This document shows positions 57,478 through 64,000 of a stretch of DNA of 64,000 nucleotides, one piece after another. The DNA is from Methyloprofundus sp. (GTDB taxonomy: Bacteria; Pseudomonadota; Gammaproteobacteria; Methylococcales; Methylomonadaceae). A program made the position numbers and the translations under genes. Where the stretch lies: NCBI GenBank assembly GCA_016592635.1, contig AP023240.1:868001-932000 (forward strand), written 5' to 3'. The first letter of the stretch is position 1. Each line of letters starts with the position of its first letter. The notes under the pieces are model-generated. The model made no database searches and was not told where the DNA came from. It saw nothing but the letters and a program-made list of their open reading frames with translations.

Positions 57478-58383
57478 ATGCAAGCACTCGCCGAGCAGCA
57501 ACTAAGTGATTTTTTACAGCAACTGACGGTTGAGAAAAGATTGTCCGTGCATACTGTCAGTAGTTATCAACGAGATTTAAAACGTTTAGCTCACTTTTGT
57601 TGTCAGCAGAGCATTTTGCAATGGGTTGATGTAACGGCTAATAATATTTTAAAGCATATCGCTGAGCGCCATCGTGGTGGATTAAGTAGTAAAAGTTTAC
57701 AACGTGAACTATCGGCCATCAGAAGTTTTTATTTCTATTTAATGAAAATAGGGCAAGCAGATCATAATCCTGCACAACATGTGCAAGCTCCCAAGCAAGC
57801 CAGAAAGCTCCCCAAAATTCTGGATGTTGATCAAGTCAGTGGTTTGTTGGATGCAGGCACTAGTTCCGTCTTGGAAGTGCGTGATCTAGCTATGTTTGAA
57901 TTATTCTATTCTTCAGGTCTACGCTTGAGTGAGTTGAGTGCCTTAAATATCAATGATTTGGATTTGCATGATAAGCAACTGAAAGTTGTTAAAGGCAAGG
58001 GGGGGAAATCACGTCTGTTACCTGTTGGTAGACATGCTATCGCTGCTTTGCAAGCATGGCTGCAAGTCAGGCCGCCTTCTGCAATAGTTAACGAAGAACC
58101 TATTTTTACCAGTACTAAAGGCAAGCGTTTAGGGAATCGCAGTATTCAATTACGCTTAAAACAATGGTGTCTTAAAAAAGGGGTGACTGAACAAGTGCAC
58201 CCGCATATGTTGCGGCATTCCTTTGCCACACATTTACTAGAAGCCAGTCAAGATTTAAGGGCAGTGCAAGAATTACTCGGCCATGAGAATATCAGTACTA
58301 CTCAAATCTATACCCATTTAGATTTTCAGCACTTAGCTGATGTCTATGATCAAGCGCATCCGCGAGCCAAAAAATCTGATTGA
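57478..58383 (+). CDS. xerC: Tyrosine recombinase XerC
   Basis: A 301-residue site-specific recombinase that resolves chromosome dimers at dif with XerD. An N-terminal core-binding domain (about 1-95) precedes the catalytic domain with Arg in SSGLRLSELS, Lys in VKGKGGKSRLLPV, HPHMLRHSFATHLLE, His in LGHENISTTQIYTHLD and the Tyr nucleophile in the same segment. All active-site residues are present. Last gene of the dapF operon. Confidence 0.96.
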   Translation: MQALAEQQLSDFLQQLTVEKRLSVHTVSSYQRDLKRLAHFCCQQSILQWVDVTANNILKHIAERHRGGLSSKSLQRELSAIRSFYFYLMKIGQADHNPAQHVQAPKQARKLPKILDVDQVSGLLDAGTSSVLEVRDLAMFELFYSSGLRLSELSALNINDLDLHDKQLKVVKGKGGKSRLLPVGRHAIAALQAWLQVRPPSAIVNEEPIFTSTKGKRLGNRSIQLRLKQWCLKKGVTEQVHPHMLRHSFATHLLEASQDLRAVQELLGHENISTTQIYTHLDFQHLADVYDQAHPRAKKSD

Positions 58384-58636
58384 TACTTAAGTAAAGCTTT
58401 TCTTTGTTTGCCGAGTAGTCCTATTAAGTTCAAGCCAATTAATATAGGTGTTGGAAAATGAAATTTTTATGGCTATGCTCCCTAACTTATTTTCTCCTTC
58501 CTTGTTTTTTTAATCTATGTCTCTAGTGGATAAAATGCTATTATAAGAAACATTTAAGTAATGGAAGGTACTCTATTTTAGGTCTATTTTGATAGCCTAA
58601 GTTTGGAGCATAACAATTGAAATAGGTTTAAATACA

Positions 58637-59632
58637 ATGTCTGAACAAGATTTTTCGGAAGATGCGGAAAAGAAAGGATTTGCTTGGTTTCTGGGGGCTA
58701 TCTCGGTTATTACCGTAGTGGCCGTCATTGCATTAGGAGGCTACTGGAGTATTGAGCCTGATAATTTTGATATTATCGAAGAAGCGAAAATCAGACAAGA
58801 AAGAGAGGGTTTAGATAACATACCAGATGGGTATGTCTATGCGAATACTTTAGCGCATATTGCCGAGACATTATTGTATAAATCAGGTGGTTACATTACC
58901 AATGATGTGGGGGTGCCAGGAGTTTATTTAGATAATATTACCAGTTGGGAATATGGCGTATTAATCATGTTACGGGATGCGACTTCGGCATTGCGTAACC
59001 ATTTAGCACGTTCCCAATCGCAATCAGCTGAAGACCCTGATTTGGCGATGGCCGAGCCTTATTTTTACTATGAGCATAATTCATGGGCACTGCCTTCTAC
59101 TGAAGCGGAATATGAAAAAGGCATTGAAGCCTTACATTCATATATGACACGTTTGGCAGATCCTACCCACAAAAATCCGGGACACTTTTATTCCAGGGCA
59201 GATAATTTATGGCAATATGTCGAAATTATCATTAAACGTTTGGGCGGTGTTTCTACGCGTTTAAGTGCCAGTACTGCACGTTTTGAAGCCTATGATATGG
59301 CCTTGGATAAACCAGGAGCCATTTCGCAAACACCTTGGTTACAGATTGATAATGAATTTTGGCAGGCGCGTGGTTCATGCTGGGCTTTGTTACATATCTT
59401 AAAAGCCGTTAAGCATGACTTTAGAGATATTATTGAAGATAAACGTGCAATGGATACCTTGGATATCATGATTCATGAGATGGAAAATGCGTTGGCACCG
59501 ATTACCAGTCCTGTCATTTTGAATGGTGATGGCTTTGGAATCTTTGCTAACTATTCTTTGGCAATGGCGAGTTATGTATCACGTGCTGCCGCTGCTGCAC
59601 TTGATTTGCGTGATGTAATGAATAGAGGTTAA
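58637..59632 (+). CDS. DUF2333-family membrane-anchored protein
   Basis: A 331-residue protein with one N-terminal membrane helix (about 17-37) and a large helical, presumably periplasmic, domain. The phrases YANTLAHIAETLLYKSGGY and NDVGVPGVYLDNITSWEYG are typical of DUF2333. The function is unknown. The stop overlaps the next gene start by one base. The 253-base gap before it holds no strong feature; a 22-codon hydrophobic frame at 58458-58526 is too weak to call. Confidence 0.82.
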   Translation: MSEQDFSEDAEKKGFAWFLGAISVITVVAVIALGGYWSIEPDNFDIIEEAKIRQEREGLDNIPDGYVYANTLAHIAETLLYKSGGYITNDVGVPGVYLDNITSWEYGVLIMLRDATSALRNHLARSQSQSAEDPDLAMAEPYFYYEHNSWALPSTEAEYEKGIEALHSYMTRLADPTHKNPGHFYSRADNLWQYVEIIIKRLGGVSTRLSASTARFEAYDMALDKPGAISQTPWLQIDNEFWQARGSCWALLHILKAVKHDFRDIIEDKRAMDTLDIMIHEMENALAPITSPVILNGDGFGIFANYSLAMASYVSRAAAAALDLRDVMNRG

Positions 59633-59955
59633 TGGTTATTATGGAAGAAGAAGTTAATAAAAATTTGCAGGAAATCAGTACTTGGAAACGTATTGCTTTT
59701 ATTGTGGTGTTTGCGGTGATTGCAGGTGTGGTACGCACCTTAATTTGGGTAGTGGTGTTATTACAGATTGCCTCTACTTTAATAACAGGTAAAAACAACC
59801 AGCATATCTTAGGCTTTGGCCAGAAATTAGCGGCGTATTTATATCATATTTTATTATTTATGACCTTTAATACTGACGAAAAGCCATTTCCTTTTTCTGA
59901 CTGGGGTTTGACGGAAGAAGTATTGGCTAATAAGGAATTGGTTAATAAGAAATAA
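59632..59955 (+). CDS. DUF4389-family membrane protein
   Basis: A 107-residue protein with one or two membrane helices (about 20-45) and the family phrase QKLAAYLYHILLFMTFNTDE followed by PFPFSDW. DUF4389 proteins are small lipid- or LOS-envelope-associated proteins of unknown role. Two starts are possible, ATG 59632 (GAGG three bases away) and ATG 59641; the overlap TAATG favours translational coupling to DUF2333. Confidence 0.8.
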   Translation: MVIMEEEVNKNLQEISTWKRIAFIVVFAVIAGVVRTLIWVVVLLQIASTLITGKNNQHILGFGQKLAAYLYHILLFMTFNTDEKPFPFSDWGLTEEVLANKELVNKK

Positions 59956-59996
59956 AGTTTATTTGCCAACAAATTCTTGTTTGGCATTCAATGTTG

Positions 59997-60032
59997 GGTT
60001 ACGTTATCTGTGCTTTGCTGGATAGCGTAACC
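59997..60032. repeat. Hairpin upstream of dinB, with a half copy after it
   Basis: GGTTACGTTATC (59997-60008) and GATAGCGTAACC (60021-60032) pair with one G-T wobble around a 12-base loop. The exact reverse of the left arm, GATAACGTAACC, reappears at 61274-61285 beyond dinB, so the gene is bracketed by copies of the same unit. It may also end transcription of the DUF4389 gene. Confidence 0.6.
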
Positions 60033-60063
60033 TGAACACTATTTATATCTCATCTCTGCAATA

Positions 60064-61140
60064 ATGCCAGCTGCCTTGCGTAAGATCATTCATATTGATA
60101 TGGATGCTTTTTTTGCAGCCGTTGAGCAGCGTGATAATCCAAAGTATCAAAATAAACCGATTGTAGTGGGTGGTGCGCCCGATAGTCGTGGTGTAGTAGC
60201 TGCTTGTAGTTATGAAGCTAGGCAGTACGGAATACACTCGGCAATGCCTTCTTCTAGAGCGTACCGACTTTGTCCGCAGCTTATCTTTGTAAAACCACGC
60301 TTTGATGCCTATAAGCAAGCATCGCAACACATACGGCAGATTTTTTATCAATATACTGAGCTGGTAGAGCCTCTTTCTTTAGATGAAGCTTATTTGGATG
60401 TCAGTGCTTGCGAATTATTCCAAGGTTCAGCTACCCGTATTGCTCAAGCCATAAAGCAGCAAATTTTAGCTGAAACGGGATTGGTTGCTTCGGCGGGTAT
60501 TTCCTATAATAAGTTCTTTGCAAAAATTGCCTCAGATATGGATAAGCCTGATGGTTTATATTTGATTACACCTGAGCAAGGTAGTGACTTTGTTGCGCAA
60601 TTACCGATAGGCAAGTTTCATGGTGTGGGTAAAGCGACTGAACGTAAAATGCATGCTTTAGGTATTCAAAATGGTGCTGATTTACGTCAATTTTCTTTGC
60701 CGGTTTTGCAACAGCATTTTGGTAAAGCCGCGACGTTTTTTTATAAAATTGCCCAAGGCATTGATGATAGGCTGCTACGAACAGATCGAGTGAGTAAGTC
60801 TGTTGGTACTGAGACTACTTATGCGCAAGATTTGCAGGATAGTGCAGAAATTTACCAGCAGTTGCATCAGCTTTTAGCAAAAGCTTTATTAAAAGTGCAG
60901 GCTAAAAAACTCTTTGCCAGAACCTTAACGATTAAAGTTAAATATCATGATTTTCAGCAAATTACCCGCAGCTTAACGTTTAATAGTCCGATAAAAATAC
61001 ACAGAATTAATGCCACTGTTTTCCAACGCTTATTGCAAAAAGATCGGATAGGGGAGAATAAAATACGTCTATTAGGCGTGACTTTATCTTCGTTAGAACA
61101 GCAAAATTTGACTTATCGGCAGCTGGACTTGTTTGATTGA
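60064..61140 (+). CDS. dinB: DNA polymerase IV (Y family)
   Basis: A 358-residue error-prone polymerase for translesion synthesis. IIHIDMDAFFAAVEQRDNP supplies the first catalytic Asp; EPLSLDEAYLDVSACELF the second acidic pair; VGKATERKMHALGI is the helix-hairpin-helix. The tail LTYRQLDLFD ends with a clamp-binding motif (QLDLF). No LexA box was visible in the short upstream region. Confidence 0.96.
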   Translation: MPAALRKIIHIDMDAFFAAVEQRDNPKYQNKPIVVGGAPDSRGVVAACSYEARQYGIHSAMPSSRAYRLCPQLIFVKPRFDAYKQASQHIRQIFYQYTELVEPLSLDEAYLDVSACELFQGSATRIAQAIKQQILAETGLVASAGISYNKFFAKIASDMDKPDGLYLITPEQGSDFVAQLPIGKFHGVGKATERKMHALGIQNGADLRQFSLPVLQQHFGKAATFFYKIAQGIDDRLLRTDRVSKSVGTETTYAQDLQDSAEIYQQLHQLLAKALLKVQAKKLFARTLTIKVKYHDFQQITRSLTFNSPIKIHRINATVFQRLLQKDRIGENKIRLLGVTLSSLEQQNLTYRQLDLFD

Positions 61141-61183
61141 GCAGCATACATTGCATGTGCTGGTTTTATTAGGGAAGTGTGGA

Positions 61184-61221
61184 TAATGTAGCGCAACAAT
61201 CATGATTGTTGCGCTACATTA
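61184..61221. terminator. 38-base perfect palindrome between dinB and fabI
   Basis: TAATGTAGCGCAACAATCA and its exact complement meet without a loop at 61202/61203. It lies between convergent genes and would form a stable stem on either transcript. No T-run follows, so a REP-like origin is as likely as a dedicated terminator. Confidence 0.6.
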
Positions 61222-61296
61222 CTATCAGTTGCTAATGAGAGGGACTATAGGTTGGCTTATCTAGTGTAGCGTAGATAACGTAACCAAGCGCTGCCA

Positions 61297-62079
61297 TTAA
61301 GAAGATGCAATACCCGCAATATTATACCCACCATCAACATAAGTAATCTCACCAGTCACACCAGACGCTAAGTCAGAACATAGAAAGGCAGAAACATTAC
61401 CTACTTCATCAATGGTGACATTTTTCTTTAGCGGTGCGGTATCAGCAGCTTTACTTAACATTGATTTAAAGTTATTAATCCCTGCAGAAGCAAGTGTTTT
61501 AATAGGGCCTGCAGAAACTGCATTAACCCGTGTGCCTTCTGCACCTAGAGCAACGGCCATATAGCGCACATTAGCTTCTAAGCTAGCTTTGGCAACACCC
61601 ATGACATTGTAGTTTGGAATAGCGCGTTCAGCACCTAAATAACTAAGTGTTAGTAATGATCCATTACGTCCTTTCATCATTTCACGGCCTGCACTGGCTA
61701 ATGCAGTGAAACTATATGAACTAATATCATGTGCAATTCTAAAATTTTCTCGTGTTGTTGCCGCAACGAAATCACCATCTAACGCTTCTCTAGGAGCGAA
61801 AGCAACCGAGTGTACGATACAATCAAGACCATCCCATTGTTTGCCTAGTTCAGTAAATACATTTTCGATTTGCTCATCGCTGCTAACATCACACTCAATA
61901 GTGAAATTAGAATCACACTCTGCCGCCATTTTTTCTACGCGACCTTGTAATTTTTCATTTTGAAAAGTAAAGGCAAGTTCAGCACCTTCACGGTGCATTG
62001 CTTTGGCAATACCCCAAGCAATAGAACGATTGCTGGCTAAACCAACGATTAAAACACGTTTGCCTTGCATAAAACCCAT
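61297..62079 (-). CDS. fabI: Enoyl-ACP reductase (NADH)
   Basis: A 260-residue enzyme completing each round of fatty-acid elongation, the target of triclosan. [20 protein letters not shown] is the divergent dinucleotide fold; [20 protein letters not shown] with Tyr-x6-Lys (the second Tyr and [13 protein letters not shown]) is the catalytic region; SAGPIKTLA and [14 protein letters not shown] close it. Length and motifs are those of FabI rather than FabV or FabK. Confidence 0.96.
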   Translation of the reverse strand: MGFMQGKRVLIVGLASNRSIAWGIAKAMHREGAELAFTFQNEKLQGRVEKMAAECDSNFTIECDVSSDEQIENVFTELGKQWDGLDCIVHSVAFAPREALDGDFVAATTRENFRIAHDISSYSFTALASAGREMMKGRNGSLLTLSYLGAERAIPNYNVMGVAKASLEANVRYMAVALGAEGTRVNAVSAGPIKTLASAGINNFKSMLSKAADTAPLKKNVTIDEVGNVSAFLCSDLASGVTGEITYVDGGYNIAGIASS

Positions 62080-62138
62080 TGTTGTTTCTCCTGTGAGTGG
62101 ATTGAATTATTAATGATGAGAGTATAACAAATTAAAGC

Positions 62139-62927
62139 TCAGGTATCTTTTTGCTTGCGAATTTCAGATCGTTCTGCGAATGCAAAAAATTGCTCCAACT
62201 GTTTTTGCTCTTTACTTGATTTTATTTCACTGTAATGCCCACCAATGATTAATTTCGTACGACTATTACTATAAGGTTTAGAAAATCGTACCACTAAGTC
62301 AAAATGAATCTTAGAATGATCAGGTAAAGTGAGTACACAGCGATTCAGTTGATCGCCACGTTGAATTCTGGCAATTGCATTGTCTACGATAACACCGATA
62401 CCATGCCGAGAAATATCAATAACCGTACCCCCTACCGAAAAATTAGTACGGTTAGAGGTGCCTTGAAATGTCATTTTATGCGTGGTCAGATTGATACGCG
62501 GTGACTTACGGCGTTGTGGATAATAGATGCGATGTGGAAAGGGAGCTTTATAATAGCCCATACCTTGCGCATGCCCAGCAGTTAAATCTGTTAAAGCAAT
62601 AGATAAGTGGATATTATTAAGGTAAGTGGTTAACTTGAGCTGTTTACTTTGTTGTAGCAGCTGATTGCCACTATGAGGGATTAACTCATCAAGAATTATT
62701 ATTTTTTTGTGCTCTTGTACATCAATAATATGTGAATTATAGATTTGATCCGAGTTATTTAATTCTATGGTACAAAAGCCTGAGTCACTTTCGATGGCTT
62801 TTAGAATTTGTAATATTTTTGCTGGCTCAGTAACAAAATTTGGGTTGTCATTAACCTCCTGAACAAAATCAAAATTATCCTCAATTGGCTTTTTCTTGGC
62901 AAAGATTTTTTTTAAGGTGGTAATCAT
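62139..62927 (-). CDS. PilZ-domain c-di-GMP receptor (YcgR-like)
   Basis: A 262-residue soluble protein. The N-terminal half (about 35-130) resembles the YcgR N-terminal domain (FCTIELNNSDQIYNSHIIDV). The PilZ domain (about 135-255) has the c-di-GMP motifs RRKSPRI and VIDISRHGIGVIV, so binding is expected. It is a likely effector for the cyclase and phosphodiesterase genes of this window. The upstream region lacks a strong ribosome site. Confidence 0.87.
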   Translation of the reverse strand: MITTLKKIFAKKKPIEDNFDFVQEVNDNPNFVTEPAKILQILKAIESDSGFCTIELNNSDQIYNSHIIDVQEHKKIIILDELIPHSGNQLLQQSKQLKLTTYLNNIHLSIALTDLTAGHAQGMGYYKAPFPHRIYYPQRRKSPRINLTTHKMTFQGTSNRTNFSVGGTVIDISRHGIGVIVDNAIARIQRGDQLNRCVLTLPDHSKIHFDLVVRFSKPYSNSRTKLIIGGHYSEIKSSKEQKQLEQFFAFAERSEIRKQKDT

Positions 62928-62973
62928 AATGTGACTTTATGTTCTGAAGGAATAGTGAGGAACCTTAACGTCG

Positions 62974-63345
62974 TTAATCATCTTTGCTCTCAGCTGAATC
63001 TTCATTATTATTTTTTGCAGAGTGATGCGTATCAGGTAAGCTCAGATTTTTGCGCACTTCCAAGACAAATTTCAAACCTATAGGTGATAATATATTTTTA
63101 GGCAAAGAATCTAGGCTAAGTGCTGTCATCATCGCAGATTTTTGAAAAGGGGAGTATTTACGCATCAATAAAGAAAAAACAAATAACATTTCTTCAGCAG
63201 AAATTTCTTCATTATCTAGCATGAATTCTGCTATTTTAGTGATTTCTATATAGGCCTTAATTCTTTTTTTACGGTTAATAAAGCCTATAGAAGGCATATT
63301 GCTGCGTAGTTTTTCGAAAACTTCAGTGGTATTTTCTTCTGACAT
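62974..63345 (-). CDS. Hypothetical protein upstream of the PilZ gene
   Basis: A 123-residue helical, charged protein starting at MSEENTTEV (ATG 63343-63345, with AGGA about 11 bases ahead; a frame nine codons longer exists). The acidic C-terminal tail ends NNNEDSAESKDD. No family recognised. It lies 46 bases before the PilZ gene on the same strand and is probably cotranscribed, so a link to c-di-GMP signalling is possible. Confidence 0.55.
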   Translation of the reverse strand: MSEENTTEVFEKLRSNMPSIGFINRKKRIKAYIEITKIAEFMLDNEEISAEEMLFVFSLLMRKYSPFQKSAMMTALSLDSLPKNILSPIGLKFVLEVRKNLSLPDTHHSAKNNNEDSAESKDD

Positions 63346-63473
63346 GAGCGATTGTTTCCTAATTATAAACAATTAGTTTAATAATGTGTGTATTGTTGTT
63401 TTAGAAAAGCAGGGTAAAATAGCCTGCAAATCAAAACTTATTTTTTAAAGCGTATTTTAACAAGGATATTAAC

Positions 63474-63629
63474 ATGACTGAACTTAATAGAGATATTACT
63501 ACCGGTGTTTTATTTATTGCAGGTGTTTGGGGCTTTATTTCAGGCCAGTTCATTATCTCAACAGTCTTATTTGCTGGCTCTACGGTTTTGAGTAATATCA
63601 TGCCAAAATTAACAGCTGAGCGTGTTTAA
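63474..63629 (+). CDS. Small membrane protein (51 residues)
   Basis: The frame encodes a protein with two short hydrophobic stretches (GVLFIAGVWGFISGQFIIST and VLFAGSTVLSNIM), which may form one or two membrane helices. AAGGAT lies seven bases before the ATG, supporting translation. I do not recognise a family. It is divergent from the gene at 62974-63345. Confidence 0.55.
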   Translation: MTELNRDITTGVLFIAGVWGFISGQFIISTVLFAGSTVLSNIMPKLTAERV

Positions 63630-63773
63630 TTGTTATTCTTGTTAATGATGTTGTATAGAACTTTATACAAAACCCAGCGTCTTGTATAAAAAGTATTTTA
63701 GTAGATTGTTTTATCCCCAAAGATTTTTAACCTCCTAGTGTGATCATAAGAGTAAATAATTACTCACATTTGT

Positions 63774-63813
63774 GCCTCCTGTGTCTTTTAATAGATATAG
63801 GGGGCTTTTTTTT
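63774..63813 (+). terminator. Intrinsic terminator
   Basis: GCCTCCT (63774-63780) pairs with AGGGGGC (63799-63805), with one G-T wobble, and a run of eight T follows at once. It lies about 145 bases after the small membrane protein gene and so ends either that transcript or a short untranslated RNA from the same strand. Confidence 0.75.
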
Positions 63814-63905
63814 GCCTGATTTAAAGTAAGTTCCCCTTTTCTATACTGTGTAGTATTGCCAAACTGGTTATACTAATGATATTAACTCTTGGAAATAAGT
63901 GTGCA

Positions 63906-64000
63906 ATGAATAAACAGTTACTCGCTCTTGAACAGCAACTAAGCTCGTCGATATTGGTGCAAATTAAAGAGCCCTTTATTCATGAGCAAGGTATTGAACT
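63906..64000 (+). CDS. Start of a gene cut by the window edge, possibly an ACC deaminase/D-cysteine desulfhydrase-like PLP enzyme
   Basis: Only 31 residues are visible (MNKQLLALEQQLSSSILVQI, then KEPFIHEQGIE). The tail resembles the region just before the PLP-binding RDDL-HP-SGNKWRKL motif in D-cysteine desulfhydrase-like enzymes, but that motif lies outside. The assignment is a guess from very little sequence. Confidence 0.3.
   Translation, partial: MNKQLLALEQQLSSSILVQIKEPFIHEQGIE

Noticed and set aside
58458..58526. 22-codon hydrophobic frame before the DUF2333 gene
   Set aside because: Too short and without a good ribosome site; signal-like composition can arise by chance in T-rich DNA.
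60033..60063. LexA box before dinB
   Set aside because: No CTGT-N8-ACAG pattern in the short upstream region.

Overview
The window is a visibly AT-rich chromosomal segment of a gammaproteobacterium, very probably a type I methanotroph or close methylotrophic relative (Methylococcales). The taxonomic pointers are the order lptM-lysA-dapF-DUF484-xerC, the mlaFED-mlaB-murA-hisGD run, an E. coli-type sdhCDAB-sdhE-ygfX operon, and a four-gene operon for archaeal-type C1 cofactors (methanofuran and methanopterin) at 28690-31848. No methane or methanol oxidation gene lies in the window, so the lifestyle is an inference. I saw no rRNA, tRNA or CRISPR array.

Layout. 1-6645 (minus strand): phospholipid transport genes mlaF, mlaE, mlaD and mlaB (no mlaC), then murA, hisG, hisD, a small ASCH-domain gene and a cut-off hisC. 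6856-10873 (plus): a compact three-gene cassette encoding a metallophosphoesterase with a kinase-like N-terminus, an acidic-linker protein of unknown function, and a protein with two different globin domains in tandem; this is my main candidate for an undescribed system. 10896-14383: an HPP-CBS membrane protein, a hypothetical protein, and a secreted di-heme peroxidase behind a clear Fur box. 14756-28624: a nitrate/nitrite respiration island with narK, narGHJI, a hemerythrin, copper nitrite reductase nirK and two more NarK-type transporters of different subfamilies. There are no nor or nos genes, so in this window the pathway runs nitrate to nitrite to NO. 28690-32780: the C1-cofactor operon, divergent from folP. 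32848-39776 (minus): icd, a Gfo/Idh/MocA oxidoreductase, an EAL-CZB phosphodiesterase, an M14 peptidase / GCS2 ligase pair, and msrA.

40187-44978: accessory region with two overlapping degenerate LuxR-type regulators, an intact-looking IS630 element whose transposase needs a -1 frameshift and which has cut a small gene, an orphan tungstate-type ABC ATPase, and several small proteins. 45167-49164: succinate dehydrogenase with its flavinylation factor. 49196-51253: an HDOD protein and a GAF-GGDEF diguanylate cyclase. 51375-54463: an orphan dhaK and a TRAP transporter without binding protein. 54468-58383: lptM-lysA-dapF-DUF484-xerC. 58637-63629: DUF2333 and DUF4389 proteins, dinB, fabI, a PilZ protein and small hypotheticals. 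The last 95 bases start a further gene.

Two themes recur. Cyclic-di-GMP and gas/metal sensing genes are scattered throughout (EAL-CZB, GAF-GGDEF, PilZ, tandem globin, hemerythrin). The intergenic spaces carry several families of REP-like inverted repeats, some placed where terminators would be expected. Protein assignments are by motif recognition from sequence only; no database search was run.
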